Positions 43,809 through 53,404 of a DNA stretch of 64,000 bases are shown here, piece by piece. This DNA is from JASGIT01 sp047601665. Its GTDB lineage: Bacteria > Pseudomonadota > Gammaproteobacteria > Burkholderiales > Burkholderiaceae_C. The translations under genes were made by a program, and so were the position numbers. Numbering within the stretch: position 1 is the stretch's first letter; every line of letters starts with the position of its first letter. The stretch is from positions 3,844,001-3,908,000 of the forward strand of contig JASGIT010000001.1 of the NCBI GenBank assembly GCA_047601665.1, in the 5' to 3' direction. The notes under the pieces are model-generated. The model saw nothing but the letters and a program-made list of their open reading frames with translations, did not search any database and was not told the origin of the DNA.

Positions 43809-44712
43809 TTTTTGATACCGCAGCGTCTGGTTGCGACAGCTGCTGCAGACACTGCACGATCTGCCGTGCCGCCTCGTCGATGCGCGGTCCGGGCCGCACC
43901 AGCAGGTCGAAATCGGCGTTCGGAATGCGGCAGTAGCCGTTGTTGCGCAGCGCGGCGATGCGGTTCCAGCCCTGGCGTTCCGAGGGTGGCACGGGCATGT
44001 CGGCCATCGTGATGATCAGGTCGGGATTGGCACGCACCACGTATTCCGGACTGAGCTTGGGGTACATGGGCAGATCGCGCCCGGCGATATTCACCAGGCC
44101 CAGGCTGTGCAGCGTCTGGCCGATGAACGACGCCTCGCCAGCCGCCGCCATGCCGCTGTGCAGCTCGAAATACACCTTCTTGCCTTGCCATTGCGGTGGA
44201 ACTTGGCGCCGCAGCGCGGCCAGCCGCTCGCTCGTCTGCTGCCACAGCCGCGTGCCCGCGCCGGGCCGGCCCAGCAAAACCGCCAGCATCTCCAACTCCT
44301 GCGCCATGTCGTCATAGGTCTGCGCATTCAGCGTCAGCACCTTGACGCCCAGGCTTTCCAGCCGGTCGTCCACCTTGTGGCCAGGCCGCGACAGCACGAC
44401 GTCGGGCCGCAGCGCCACGATGCGCTCGATGTCGGGATCGCGCAGGCTACCCACCTTGGGGATGAAGGCCGTCTGCTGGGGCCAGACGGAAAAGCGGTCG
44501 ACGCCCACAAGCGCATCGCAGCCCCCCAGGGCACAAATGGCTTCGGTGAAAGAAGGCTGCAGCGAAACGATGCGCTGTACGGGCTGCGCAAAGGCAATGG
44601 ACTTGTGCCGCGCATCGACGAGCTGAAGTCCGGCCTGCGGCGCAGCCTGGGCAGGCGCAGCGGCCACGGAGATTGCAGAGGACAGTGCCAGGGCTTTGAG
44701 GTAGTCGCGCAT
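43804..44712 (-). CDS. Second BtuF-like ABC substrate-binding protein
   Basis: This 302-residue protein has a signal peptide MRDYLKALALSSAISVAAAPAQA. The BtuF-type fold shows IVSLQPSFTEAICALGGCDALVGVDRFSVWP in the N-lobe, DIERIVALRPDVVLSRPGHK and VKVLTLNAQTYDDM in the middle, and YVVRANPDLIITMADMPV in the C-lobe. It is a periplasmic binding protein for cobalamin or a corrinoid precursor. It differs strongly from the binding protein at 30293 and has no permease beside it, so it may share the BtuC/BtuD pair upstream. Its stop codon comes from repeat copy 4. Confidence 0.85.
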   Translation of the reverse strand: MRDYLKALALSSAISVAAAPAQAAPQAGLQLVDARHKSIAFAQPVQRIVSLQPSFTEAICALGGCDALVGVDRFSVWPQQTAFIPKVGSLRDPDIERIVALRPDVVLSRPGHKVDDRLESLGVKVLTLNAQTYDDMAQELEMLAVLLGRPGAGTRLWQQTSERLAALRRQVPPQWQGKKVYFELHSGMAAAGEASFIGQTLHSLGLVNIAGRDLPMYPKLSPEYVVRANPDLIITMADMPVPPSERQGWNRIAALRNNGYCRIPNADFDLLVRPGPRIDEAARQIVQCLQQLSQPDAAVSKR

Positions 44713-45000
44713 GTTGGATGCCGATTATTGATGAGGCAGATGGGGGTGCATTGTGAGGCTTAGATGTTATTTTACATAATATACATCGTATCTATTTTAT
44801 GAGACTTCTTTTCTAGGCTTTTTGGCACGGTGCAGCGCGTTTTCTATCGCCCCTTCGTTCGGGCTTTGCGATCTTGAGGGCAAGGGTTGCATCCTTGGCA
44901 ATCTTTATTGAGATTGGGATACGCGACTGGTTCGGAAATGTCGATGCAGTAGTGCGCGGCTCGATCCCGCTGCGCAAAAAATCTGCCGATGACAGGAAAG
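44713..45000. other. AT-rich gene-free stretch
   Basis: Between the binding-protein start and the tRNA terminator. It contains a markedly AT-rich block (about 44765-44805) likely to hold the minus-strand promoter of the binding-protein gene. No conserved coding frame or known RNA motif was recognised. Confidence 0.4.
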
Positions 45001-45036
45001 AAAAAAGCACTTACCGCGTCACCGCCGTAAGTGCTT
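45001..45036 (-). terminator. Rho-independent terminator after tRNA-Lys
   Basis: On the minus strand AAGCACTTAC (45036-45027) pairs with GTAAGTGCTT (45014-45005) and is followed by a T-run (complement of 45001-45006). It lies 18 bases beyond the tRNA 3' end. Confidence 0.88.
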
Positions 45037-45053
45037 GATTCATTTGATTTTTT

Positions 45054-45129
45054 TGGTAGGACGTACAAGATTCGAACTTGTGACCAACGGATTAAAAGTC
45101 CGCTGCTCTACCAACTGAGCTAACGTCCC
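45054..45129 (-). tRNA. tRNA-Lys (anticodon UUU)
   Basis: The 76-nt minus-strand cloverleaf starts GGGACGTTAGCTCAGTTGG and has the anticodon stem-loop GGACTTTTAATCC. The T-arm contains GTTCGAATC and the 3' end is ACGTCCTACCA with encoded CCA. The acceptor stem pairs fully with one G-U at the first position. It lies downstream of tcdA on the same strand, followed by a terminator. Confidence 0.97.
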
Positions 45130-45176
45130 AACCTCTTGCTGCTCTATCTACAGCAAAGACTTAGATTATAGCAGCC

Positions 45177-45953
45177 TCAAACATCGCCACTTGCGATGTG
45201 ATCAAGAATCCACCCTGCCGCACACTGACCAAAGGTGGCCGTGACCGACACCACAGAGCCATAGCCGTGGCAGTTCAGCGTGCCGTCGCCTGGCAGATCG
45301 CACGATGCGTCGGGCGGCGCCACCGCCTCGCGGCTGAAGACGCAGGGGGTGCCGATTTTGCGGCCTTCCTTGGGGGCGCCGTGGTGTTTGCGCAGTTGGT
45401 AGCGCAGTTGGGCCAACAAGGGGTCATGCGTGACGGCGGCGAGGTCGTCGATGTCCACCTTGTGCGCCAGACGCTTGCCTCCGGCAGCGCCTACGCTCAC
45501 GAACAACTGCCGGTGAGCGCGAGCCCATTGGGCCATTGCGACCTTGGCGCGCACTTGGTCGCAAGCGTCTATCACGGCATGGACGGGGCCCGGCAGCAGC
45601 GCGGGCCAGTTGGCCGGCTCGACAAATTCCTCCACGCACTGCACGTCGCAGCCGGGATTGATTTGCGCGATGCGCTCGCGCATGGCCTGCACCTTGGCCT
45701 GGCCTACGGTGGAGGTGAGCGCGTGGATCTGGCGGTTGATGTTGGACTCGGCCACATGGTCGAGGTCGATCAGCGTCAAGCGCCCTACCCCGCTGCGGGC
45801 CAAAGCCTCGGCGGCCCAGGAGCCTACGCCGCCAATGCCCGCCACGGCCACGTGGGCGGCGCGGATGCGGCGTGCACCCTCTACGCCGTACAGGCGCTCC
45901 AGGCCGCCAAAGCGGCGCTGGAGGTCGGTGTCTTCTATCGGCAGGGCCGTCAC
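45177..45953 (-). CDS. tcdA: tRNA threonylcarbamoyladenosine dehydratase
   Basis: This 258-residue E1-like (MoeB/ThiF/HesA) enzyme has the nucleotide-binding GIGGVGSWAAEALARSG at 39-55, IDLDHVAESNINRQIHAL, and an RKIGTPCVFSREAV motif near the C-terminus. TcdA uses ATP to cyclise t6A at position 37 of ANN-decoding tRNAs to ct6A. It lies on the same strand just before tRNA-Lys(UUU), itself a t6A substrate. It overlaps the cpoB stop by ATGA. Confidence 0.92.
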   Translation of the reverse strand: MTALPIEDTDLQRRFGGLERLYGVEGARRIRAAHVAVAGIGGVGSWAAEALARSGVGRLTLIDLDHVAESNINRQIHALTSTVGQAKVQAMRERIAQINPGCDVQCVEEFVEPANWPALLPGPVHAVIDACDQVRAKVAMAQWARAHRQLFVSVGAAGGKRLAHKVDIDDLAAVTHDPLLAQLRYQLRKHHGAPKEGRKIGTPCVFSREAVAPPDASCDLPGDGTLNCHGYGSVVSVTATFGQCAAGWILDHIASGDV

Positions 45954-46723
45954 TTCAGCCGGGCCAGCCGCTCTTTGGCGGCGTTGGCGGCTTCGGACTG
46001 CGGATAGGTTTTGACCAGATCATCGAGTGTCTTGCGCGCGGCGCGCGTGTCTTTCAGCTCGATCTGGCAGTTGGCGATGGACAAGGCGGCCTCGGGCGCG
46101 CGTGCGTGGTTGGGCACGGTGGAGAGCAGCGCTTTGAAGTTGTCGATGGCTTCCTTGTAGTTGCGCGTGGCGTACTGGGCGTTGCCCAGCCAGAAGCGCG
46201 CGGAAGGCACGTAACCGCTGCGCGGATACTGCTTGACGAAGGCGGCGAAAGCGGTGCCCGCATCGGCGAACTTGCCGGAACGGAAGGTGCCCAGCGCCGC
46301 TTCGAAGCTGCTCTTCTCCGCCGGGTCGGCCTGGAACTCCTGGCCGTCCACGGTGACCTTGACCGGCTCGAACTGGCGCAGGCGCTCGTCCACGCCCTGG
46401 GCAATGTCCTTCTGGCGGCGCTGCAGGTCGGCGGCATCGCGCGTGAGCTGCTCGTTCTGGCCGCGCAGCGTGGCCTGGTCCGTGCGCAGGCCTTCGATCT
46501 GGCCCTGCAGGTCGAGCAGGCTGCGGCGCAGTTGCGCGTTGTCGTCGCTCAGCCGCTGGTTGGACTGGGTGAGCGCGTCCACGCGCTGGCGCAATTCCAG
46601 GATGGCGCGGCGGGCGTCTTCGTCTTCAAACAAGGCAGCGTGGCCGCTGGTGGCGAAGACCAGCGCCAGCGCAGCCGCCGCGCCGGCCCGCAGCATGAAA
46701 GCAGAACGCACCACGCTCGGCAT
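45950..46723 (-). CDS. cpoB: Cell division coordinator CpoB (YbgF)
   Basis: I chose the ATG at 46723, which overlaps the pal stop as TGATG; an upstream TTG is less likely. The 257-residue periplasmic protein has a signal peptide ending AATSGHA-like (VFATSGHAALFEDEDARRA). A coiled coil spans about 35-105 (LRQRVDALTQSNQRLSDDNAQL) and forms the trimerisation helix. Three TPR repeats follow from ~130 (FEAALGTFRSGKFADAGTAF, ARFWLGNAQYATRNYKEAIDNF). CpoB links Tol-Pal to peptidoglycan synthesis at the septum. Confidence 0.93.
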   Translation of the reverse strand: MPSVVRSAFMLRAGAAAALALVFATSGHAALFEDEDARRAILELRQRVDALTQSNQRLSDDNAQLRRSLLDLQGQIEGLRTDQATLRGQNEQLTRDAADLQRRQKDIAQGVDERLRQFEPVKVTVDGQEFQADPAEKSSFEAALGTFRSGKFADAGTAFAAFVKQYPRSGYVPSARFWLGNAQYATRNYKEAIDNFKALLSTVPNHARAPEAALSIANCQIELKDTRAARKTLDDLVKTYPQSEAANAAKERLARLK

Positions 46724-47271
46724 CAACGGTACGACAGTTCAACGCGGCGGTTTTGCGCGCGGGCATCTTCGGAGTCGCCCTGCACAGCGGGCTTTTCCTT
46801 GCCGAAGCTCACGGCTTCCATCTGGTTGTCAGGCACGCCCAGCAGGCCCAGTGCGCGGCGCACGGCCTCGGCGCGCTTCTGGCCCAGGGCCAGGTTGTAT
46901 TCGCGGCCGCCGCGGTCGTCGGTGTGGCCTTCGAGCATGACCTTGCGGCCCGGCGCGGCCTTGATGAAGCGGGCGTGGGCGTCGAGCACCGACTGGAACT
47001 CAGGCTTGACGGTGTAGCTGTCGAAGTCGAAGTAGATGACGCGCGCCACGCCCTGCGGACCACCGTTGTCGCGGTCGGACTGGCCGACGTTCACGCCGGC
47101 CACGCCGCTCTGGGGAGCGTTACCCGAGTTGGCGCCTGCGGCGCTGGACATGGCGGACTTGTCTTCGACCGGCGCGTCGTTGAGCTTGACGCCCGAGCTG
47201 CAGCCTGCCATCAGGGCGGCGATGGTGACGGCCAGGGAGGCCTGTTGAATGGTGCGCTTGAATTTGTTCAT
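46723..47271 (-). CDS. pal: Peptidoglycan-associated lipoprotein Pal
   Basis: The ATG at 47271 gives 182 residues. The lipoprotein signal has the lipobox LMAGC with Cys24. A Ser/Gly-rich tether follows, then an OmpA-like peptidoglycan-binding domain from ~75: IYFDFDSYTVKPEF, GHTDDRGGREYNLALGQKRAEAVRRAL and the final QNRRVELSYR. Pal anchors the outer membrane to the wall and interacts with TolB, encoded 50 bp upstream. Order tolB-pal-cpoB is the standard one. Confidence 0.95.
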   Translation of the reverse strand: MNKFKRTIQQASLAVTIAALMAGCSSGVKLNDAPVEDKSAMSSAAGANSGNAPQSGVAGVNVGQSDRDNGGPQGVARVIYFDFDSYTVKPEFQSVLDAHARFIKAAPGRKVMLEGHTDDRGGREYNLALGQKRAEAVRRALGLLGVPDNQMEAVSFGKEKPAVQGDSEDARAQNRRVELSYR

Positions 47272-47321
47272 GGGAATTCCTCCTGCAAGATTCCAGTTAA
47301 GAAGCGTAAATATCAAAAAGT

Positions 47322-48656
47322 TCATTGTTTCTGGAACGGGCCCCAGTCAGGCTCGCGGATGTCACCGCCCTGGCCTGCCAGGCGCGCCTTGATCTTCCCG
47401 TCCACCGTGGTGGTCATGAGGGCTTCACGGCCCCCTTGCTGGGTGGCGTAGACGATCAGGCGGCTATTGGGCGCGAAGCTGGGGCTTTCGTCCGCCGTGG
47501 TGTCGGTGATGGCGTTCACCGCGCCGGACTTCAAGTCCATCACGTGCAGCTTGAACGCGCCGCCCACGCGCGAGATGTAGGCCAGCCAGCGGCCATCGGG
47601 GCTCACGCTGGGCGAGATGTTGTAGTTGCCCGTGAAGGTCACGCGCTCGGCGCCGCCGCCCGACGCGCCGACCCGGTAGATCTGCGGCGCGCCGCCCCGG
47701 TCGCTCACGAAGTAGATGCGCCCGTCGCTGGCATACACGGGCTCGGTGTCGATGCCGCTGCTTTGCATCAGGCGGCGCGGCTCGCCGCCTTCGGCGCTGA
47801 TGGTGTAGAGCTGCGAGCCGCCGTCGCGGCTGAGCGTGACGGCCAGGGTGCGGCCATCGGGCGCCCAGGCGGGCGCGCTGTTGGAGCCGCGGAAGTTGGC
47901 GATCAGGCGGCGCTTGCCGGTAGCCACGTCGTGCACGTAGACCACGGGCTTGCGCGACTCGAACGACACGTAGGCCAGTTGCACGCCGTTGGGCGCCCAT
48001 GCGGGCGAGATGATGGGCTCGGGGCTGGCCAGCGCGGACTGGGCGTTTTCGCCGTCCGCATCGGCCACCCACAGGGTATAGCGCCCACCCGCCTTGGTGA
48101 CGTAGGCAATGCGTGTGGAGAACACGCCACGCTCGCCCGTGAGTTTTTCGTACACGTAGTCGGCAATGCGGTGCGCCACCAGGCGCAGGTCGCCCTGGGT
48201 GACGGTGAAGCTCTGCCCGCCCAGGTCTTGGTTGCGCACCACGTCCCACAGGCGAAAGCGCACGTCGAAACGTCCGTCGCCCGTGCGCGTGATGCTGCCG
48301 GTGACGAGCGAGTCGGCACTTTTCTGGCGCCATTGCGACATGTCGGGGCGCGAGGTTTCGTCGAGCGGCACGCCTGATGCGTCCACCGAGCGAAACTGGC
48401 CGCTGCGCTCCAGATCGGCCTTGACGATCTGCGAGATCTTCTGCGGCGCGGCGTCTTCGCTTCGGAAGGGCGCGAGCGCAATGGGCAGCTGCGTCAGGCC
48501 CACGCCCGTCACCTCGACGCGGAACTGCGCGAGGGCAGGCAAGGCGGGAAGGGTGAGGAGCGCGCCCAATACCTGGCGGCGAAGGGGAAGCAGCGGCGCG
48601 GCTGCAGGGGAGGAGGAAGCGATGGAGAGTCGGTCTGTCTTCGTCATTGGTGCCAT
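47322..48656 (-). CDS. tolB: Tol-Pal system protein TolB
   Basis: This 444-residue protein has a signal region ending ALPALAQF near residue 44. An N-terminal alpha/beta domain follows (IALAPFRSEDAAPQKISQIVKADLERSGQF). A six-bladed propeller has repeated (S/D)PAWAPDG-type motifs such as APAWAPDGRTLAVTLSRDGGSQLYTI and NISPSVSPDGRWLAYIS. An Arg-Arg pair (PLRRQVLGALL) precedes the hydrophobic core. TolB is periplasmic and connects Pal with the inner-membrane TolQRA. Two in-frame ATGs (48656, 48647) cannot be separated. It starts the tolB-pal-cpoB-tcdA unit. Confidence 0.95.
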   Translation of the reverse strand: MAPMTKTDRLSIASSSPAAAPLLPLRRQVLGALLTLPALPALAQFRVEVTGVGLTQLPIALAPFRSEDAAPQKISQIVKADLERSGQFRSVDASGVPLDETSRPDMSQWRQKSADSLVTGSITRTGDGRFDVRFRLWDVVRNQDLGGQSFTVTQGDLRLVAHRIADYVYEKLTGERGVFSTRIAYVTKAGGRYTLWVADADGENAQSALASPEPIISPAWAPNGVQLAYVSFESRKPVVYVHDVATGKRRLIANFRGSNSAPAWAPDGRTLAVTLSRDGGSQLYTISAEGGEPRRLMQSSGIDTEPVYASDGRIYFVSDRGGAPQIYRVGASGGGAERVTFTGNYNISPSVSPDGRWLAYISRVGGAFKLHVMDLKSGAVNAITDTTADESPSFAPNSRLIVYATQQGGREALMTTTVDGKIKARLAGQGGDIREPDWGPFQKQ

Positions 48657-48749
48657 TGGAATCCCGGCGAATCCGTGATGTTACACAGAGACGGAAAATC
48701 CCTGTGACAAACTGTGCGCCTGCGGGGCAAAAAGTAGAATCCGCCCCTC

Positions 48750-50525
48750 ATGCAAGCCACCTCCCCTCCCGCCACACCCCCCTCGCCCAGCCTGGGCGCG
48801 CGGCTGCGCCGCCTGTCTCCCTACTTCGGCGGCCACCGGCTGGCCTGGGCGCTGGCGGTGGCCGCCACGCTGGTGGGCGCGGTGACGGAGCCCTTGATTC
48901 CGGCGCTGCTCAAGCCCTTGCTGGACAACGGCTTCACCGAAGGCACGCTGAACCTGTGGATGGTGCCGATGGCGATCATCGGCGTGTTCATCGTGCGCGG
49001 ACTGGCGCAATTCGTGGGCCAGTACGCATTGGCGCGCGTGGCGAACGAGGGCATGTTGCTATTGCGCCAGGCGCTGTTCGACCGGCTGCTGGGCGCGGAG
49101 ATGGGGCTGTTCTCGCGCCAGTCGGCCAGCGCGCTGTCGAACACCGTGGTGTACGAGGTGCAGACCGGCGCCACGCTGATCGTGCAGGCGATGATGGGCA
49201 TCTCGCGCGACGGCTTCACGCTCATCGCGCTGCTGGGCTACCTGCTGTACCTGAACTGGCAGCTCACGCTGATCGTGGCCGTGATGGTGCCGGGCGTGGC
49301 ATGGATCATGAAGACGCTGTCACGGCGGCTGTACCGCATCACTAAAAGCAGCCAGGAGGCCACGGACGAGCTGGCCTACGTGGTGGAAGAGAACGTGCTC
49401 GCCCACCGTATGGTGCGCCTGCATGGGGCGCAAGCATTGCAGGCCGAGCGCTTCGGCCGCCTGAGCCAGAGCCTGCGCCGCCTGGCCATCAAGGCCACCA
49501 TCGCCTCGGCGGCGATGACGCCGCTCACGCAGGTGCTGGCGGCGGGGGCGCTGTCCGCCGTGATCTGCGTGGCGCTGTGGCAAAGCCGGGGCGCGGGCGG
49601 GCACGCCGCGGGCCAGGTGACGGTGGGCGGGTTCGCGGCCTTCATCGCCGCCATGCTGATGCTGATTGCGCCGATCCGCCGCCTGGCGGACGTGGCCAAC
49701 CCCCTCACGCGCGGCGTGGCGGCGCTGGAGCGCGGGCTGGCGCTCATCACCGATACGCGGGCGGAGACCGGGGGCGTGCAAGCACCCGCAGCCGTGCGCG
49801 GCGCCATCGAGCTGCGCGACGTGACCGTGGCCTTCCGCGACGACCAGCCCCCCGCGCTGGACCGCGTGAGCCTGACGGTGCACCCCGGCGAAGTGGTGGC
49901 GCTGGTAGGCCCCTCGGGCGCGGGCAAGACCACGCTGGTGAACCTGCTGCCGCGCTTCGTGCTGCCCAACTCGGGCGAGATTCTGCTGGACGGCTGCGCG
50001 CTGCAGGACTGGCAACTGGACGGCCTGCGCGCGCAGTTCGCCATGGTGAGCCAGGACGTGGTGATGTTCAACGACAGCATTGCCGCCAACGTGGCGCTGG
50101 GCGGCCAGGTGGACGAAGCCCGCGTACAGGCCTGCCTCGATGCCGCCAACCTCGCGGCCCACGTCGCCAGCCTGCCGCAAGGGATGCATACCGTGGTGGG
50201 CCACAACGCCACGCAGCTGTCGGGCGGGCAGCGCCAGCGGCTGGCGATCGCGCGCGCGCTGTACAAAAACGCGCCCATCCTCATCCTGGACGAAGCCACG
50301 TCGGCGCTGGACACCGAATCCGAGCGGCTGGTGCAAGAAGCGCTGAACCGCCTGATGAAGGGGCGCACCACGCTGGTGATTGCGCACCGGCTGTCCACCA
50401 TCGAACATGCCGACCGCGTGGTGGTGATGGAGCGCGGACGCATTGCCGAGCAGGGCACGCACGCCCAACTGCTGGCGCAGGGCGGGCTGTATGCCCGCTT
50501 GCAGACGCGCAGTTCAAGCCACTGA
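48750..50525 (+). CDS. msbA: Lipid A export ABC transporter MsbA
   Basis: This 591-residue half-transporter fuses six membrane helices (about 25-320) with an ATPase. The ATPase shows Walker A GPSGAGKT at 387-394, Q-loop MVSQDVVMFND, signature LSGGQRQR and Walker B ILILDEATSALDTES, and the switch His lies in VIAHRLSTIEHAD. It flips lipid A-core across the inner membrane. It is divergent from tolB. A TAGAAT box lies about 15 bases ahead of the start. Closely related lipid flippases cannot be excluded but length and motifs fit MsbA. Confidence 0.9.
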   Translation: MQATSPPATPPSPSLGARLRRLSPYFGGHRLAWALAVAATLVGAVTEPLIPALLKPLLDNGFTEGTLNLWMVPMAIIGVFIVRGLAQFVGQYALARVANEGMLLLRQALFDRLLGAEMGLFSRQSASALSNTVVYEVQTGATLIVQAMMGISRDGFTLIALLGYLLYLNWQLTLIVAVMVPGVAWIMKTLSRRLYRITKSSQEATDELAYVVEENVLAHRMVRLHGAQALQAERFGRLSQSLRRLAIKATIASAAMTPLTQVLAAGALSAVICVALWQSRGAGGHAAGQVTVGGFAAFIAAMLMLIAPIRRLADVANPLTRGVAALERGLALITDTRAETGGVQAPAAVRGAIELRDVTVAFRDDQPPALDRVSLTVHPGEVVALVGPSGAGKTTLVNLLPRFVLPNSGEILLDGCALQDWQLDGLRAQFAMVSQDVVMFNDSIAANVALGGQVDEARVQACLDAANLAAHVASLPQGMHTVVGHNATQLSGGQRQRLAIARALYKNAPILILDEATSALDTESERLVQEALNRLMKGRTTLVIAHRLSTIEHADRVVVMERGRIAEQGTHAQLLAQGGLYARLQTRSSSH

Positions 50526-50527
50526 GG

Positions 50528-51211
50528 TCACGAAGCCGGCTGCTGGGATGGCTGCGGCTTGGCGCGGCTGCGGATCAGTTCCGCCATCTGCTGCGCCAGG
50601 TCATCGCGGCTGGCGCGCTGGGCGAAGTCCGCCACCGTCAGGCCCAGCTGGTTCTTGATGGTCGGGTCGGCCCCCTCCTGAAGCAGCAGTTGGACGGCCT
50701 CGCGCGCGCCGTACTGCGCCGCCATCATCAGCGGCGTGCTGCCGTTGGGCGAGCCGGCGTCGATGTAGGCGTTGTGCTCCAGCAGCAGCGTGATCATGGC
50801 CAGAGCCGTGGGCGCGGTGCACGAGGCGGCGTAGTGCAGCGGCGTCCAGCCGGTCTTGTTCACGTCGGCGTCGCGGTCGATGAGCAGGCGCGCCGCGTCC
50901 AGATTGCCTTTGATGGCCGCGATCATGAGCGCGCTTTCGCCCTGGGCGTTGCGCTGCTCCACCTTGATGCCGCGCGCCTGCATCAGCGCCGCGAAGGCGT
51001 GCAGCGAGTCGAGCTGCAGGGCCAGCACCAGGCCGGGGCGGCCTTTTTCGTCCACGCTGTTGGGGTCGAAGCCGCGCGCGAGCAGGTCGTTGATGGCTGG
51101 CGCGTTGTCGCGGTGGATCGCCATGAAGAAGCTGTCGAGCGAGCCCGCGGTTGCGCAGCCCGTGCCCGCCAGGCCCAGCGCGGCGGTGATCAACATGCGC
51201 CGTTGCATCAT
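50528..51211 (-). CDS. Exported ankyrin-repeat protein
   Basis: At 227 residues this has an N-terminal export signal [22 protein letters not shown] with a Cys at 19 that is a weak lipobox candidate. About five ankyrin repeats follow, for example [40 protein letters not shown] and [28 protein letters not shown]. Ankyrin stacks bind other proteins, and exported ones often act as periplasmic inhibitors or scaffolds, but no partner is evident. Its start overlaps the tatD stop by ATGA, so it rides on the tatD-pilZ-holB-tmk-mltG operon. Confidence 0.85.
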   Translation of the reverse strand: MMQRRMLITAALGLAGTGCATAGSLDSFFMAIHRDNAPAINDLLARGFDPNSVDEKGRPGLVLALQLDSLHAFAALMQARGIKVEQRNAQGESALMIAAIKGNLDAARLLIDRDADVNKTGWTPLHYAASCTAPTALAMITLLLEHNAYIDAGSPNGSTPLMMAAQYGAREAVQLLLQEGADPTIKNQLGLTVADFAQRASRDDLAQQMAELIRSRAKPQPSQQPAS

Positions 51212-52014
51212 GCGGTGACTCCGGCGAACAGGGTTTCGAAGTTGCGGCTGGTGGCCTCGGCCACGGCTTCCACGGCCATGCCGCGCACGCTGGCGATCTG
51301 CCGCGCGACGAAGGGCACGTAGGCCGGGGTGTTGGTCTTGCCGCGGTAGGGCACGGGGGCCAAGTAGGGGCTGTCGGTCTCGATCAGCATACGGTCCAGC
51401 GGCACGAAGGCGGCCACGTCGCGCAGTTCCTGCGCGCTCTTGAAGGTGACGATGCCCGAGAAGGAGATGTAGTAGCCCAGGTCGAGCGCAGCGCGCGCCA
51501 CGGCCATGGATTCGGTGAAGCAGTGGAACACGCCGCCCGCCGCGCCCTCGCCTCCGTCCTCGCCCTCCTCGCGCAGGATGGCCAGCGTGTCATCCGACGC
51601 GCTGCGCGTGTGGATGACCAGCGGCTTGGCCACGGCGCGCGCGGCGCGGATGTGGGTGCGGAAGCGCTCGCGCTGCCATTCCAGGTCGGCGATGCTGCGG
51701 CCGCCCTTGCGGTCTTCCATGCCGTAGTAGTCGAGGCCGGTTTCGCCGATGGCCACCACGCGCGGCAGGCCGGCGCGCTCCACCAGGTCGTGCACCGAGG
51801 GCTCGGCCACGCCCTCGTTGTCGGGGTGCACGCCCACGGTGCACCAGAAGTTGCCGTGGGCCAGGGCGAGCGCGTGCACGTCGCCGAACTCCTCCATCGT
51901 GGTGCAGATGCACAGGGCGCGGTCTACCTGCGCGTCGTGCATGGCCTGGCGGATGGCGGGGAGCTGGCTGGCGAGCTCGGGAAAGTTGAGGTGGCAGTGG
52001 GAATCGACGAACAC
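51208..52014 (-). CDS. tatD: TatD-family metal-dependent hydrolase
   Basis: This 268-residue TIM-barrel hydrolase has metal ligands in [11 protein letters not shown] (His6, His8), [26 protein letters not shown] and the C-terminal [24 protein letters not shown]. Family members are 3'-5' DNases with roles in repair or quality control. It lies 35 bp after pilZ on the same strand. The mltG-tmk-holB-pilZ-tatD order is conserved in many proteobacteria. Confidence 0.92.
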   Translation of the reverse strand: MFVDSHCHLNFPELASQLPAIRQAMHDAQVDRALCICTTMEEFGDVHALALAHGNFWCTVGVHPDNEGVAEPSVHDLVERAGLPRVVAIGETGLDYYGMEDRKGGRSIADLEWQRERFRTHIRAARAVAKPLVIHTRSASDDTLAILREEGEDGGEGAAGGVFHCFTESMAVARAALDLGYYISFSGIVTFKSAQELRDVAAFVPLDRMLIETDSPYLAPVPYRGKTNTPAYVPFVARQIASVRGMAVEAVAEATSRNFETLFAGVTA

Positions 52015-52049
52015 GGGATGGTGGCGGCAGCCTTGCGCTGCCGGGAAAG

Positions 52050-52409
52050 TCAGAGAGTTTGCGTGGGCCGTTCGGACGCCAGCGCCGTGCCCAGGATTTC
52101 TTCGATCTTGAGCTTGAGCTGGCGCGACTTGTCGTCCTTGGGGAACTGGATGCCCACGCCCTGCGTGCGGTTGCCCGCCGCGCGCGCGGGCGTGACCCAG
52201 GCCACGCGGCCCGCCACGGGGTAGCGCTGGGGGTCGTCGGGCAGGGTGATGAGCACGTAGACGTCGTCGCCCAGCCGGTAGTCACGCGTGGTGGGCACGA
52301 AGATGCCGCCTTCGGCGAACAGCGGGATGTAGGCGGCGTAGAGCGCAGCCTTCTCCTTGATGGCCAGCTGCATGACGCTGGGGCGCAGGGTGGTGCTGGG
52401 GCTGCTCAT
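52050..52409 (-). CDS. pilZ: Type IV pilus protein PilZ
   Basis: This 119-residue single-domain PilZ protein contains EKAALYAAYIPLFAEGGIFVPT, RDYRLGDDVYVLITLPDD and GRVAWVTP...TQGVGIQF. It lacks the N-terminal RxxxR motif needed for c-di-GMP binding, as is typical for true PilZ orthologues, which bind PilB/FimX instead. Position between holB and tatD is the same as in Pseudomonas. It is required for type IV pilus assembly in organisms where tested. Confidence 0.9.
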   Translation of the reverse strand: MSSPSTTLRPSVMQLAIKEKAALYAAYIPLFAEGGIFVPTTRDYRLGDDVYVLITLPDDPQRYPVAGRVAWVTPARAAGNRTQGVGIQFPKDDKSRQLKLKIEEILGTALASERPTQTL

Positions 52410-53404
52410 GGTGCTTTGGAGTGTAGAGCGTTGCGCGCCTGGGCGACAAGCGCTTCGAGCATCAGGCCGGTGTTGAACGGGTGTTCTGCGGTGCGCGCGG
52501 CGCGGGTCAGGGCCTGCGACCAGCGCGCCAGGGCGGGCAGCGCGGGCGCGGGCGGCAGGTCCGCCGGCGCGAAGTAGCGCGGCGCGGCGCCGGCGGCGGT
52601 GGCGAGCAGGTCGTGGCAGAGCTTTTGCAGTTGGACGATGGCCTGGGCGGGGGTGCGGTCGGCCAGCGCGGACACGTCGCCACGCGCCATGGCCTTGGGG
52701 AACAGCGCCCAGGCGGCGGGGGCGGCCCCCGCTTCGGCCAGGGCCAGCGCATCTTGCGGGCGGCCGCCGGCCATGTGTAGCTGGGCGGCGGCCACGTCGG
52801 CGGACATGCCCTGGGCCTGCAGCCAGGCGAGCGCTTCGGCCTCTTGCGGCCAGCGCATGGCGTGGCCCAGGCAGCGGCTGCGGATGGTGGGCAGCAACTG
52901 GTGCGCGGCCTCGGTGGCGAGCACGAAGCGGGTGTCACCGGGCGGCTCCTCCAGCGTTTTGAGCAGCGCATTGGCGGTGACGGGGTTCATCTGCTCCGCC
53001 GGGTAGACCAGCACGGCCTTGCCCCGCCCGCGCGCCGCGGTGCGCTGGGTGAATTCGACCGCGTCGCGCATGGCCTCGACGCGGATTTCGCGGCTGGGTT
53101 TGCGCTTTTTGTCGTCGATCTCGGCCTGGGCTTTTTCGGGCAGCGGCCAGCCGAAGGCGAGCGCCGTGGTTTCGGCCATCAGCACGCAAAGGTCGGCATG
53201 GGTGTGCACGCCGATCGCGTGGCAGCTGGCGCACTGGCCGCAGGCGCCCTGCCCGCCCGGGGCTTCGCACAGCCAGGCGCGCACCAGTTCCAGCGCCAGC
53301 GCGTACTGGCCCAGGCCCGAGGGGCCGTGCAGCAGCCAGGCGTGGCCGCGCTGGGCGAGCAGCGTGGCGCGCTGGGCGGCAATCCAGGGGGCGATGTCGC
53401 TCAT
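52406..53404 (-). CDS. holB: DNA polymerase III delta' subunit
   Basis: The ATG at 53404 overlaps the tmk stop (ATGA), giving 332 residues. The clamp-loader AAA+ fold has a P-loop-like [10 protein letters not shown] without a catalytic Lys, as in other delta' subunits. It also has the zinc module [17 protein letters not shown] and the motif [20 protein letters not shown], followed by LPTIRSRC. It loads the sliding clamp together with gamma/tau and delta. It sits between tmk and pilZ in a tight operon. Confidence 0.93.
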   Translation of the reverse strand: MSDIAPWIAAQRATLLAQRGHAWLLHGPSGLGQYALALELVRAWLCEAPGGQGACGQCASCHAIGVHTHADLCVLMAETTALAFGWPLPEKAQAEIDDKKRKPSREIRVEAMRDAVEFTQRTAARGRGKAVLVYPAEQMNPVTANALLKTLEEPPGDTRFVLATEAAHQLLPTIRSRCLGHAMRWPQEAEALAWLQAQGMSADVAAAQLHMAGGRPQDALALAEAGAAPAAWALFPKAMARGDVSALADRTPAQAIVQLQKLCHDLLATAAGAAPRYFAPADLPPAPALPALARWSQALTRAARTAEHPFNTGLMLEALVAQARNALHSKAP

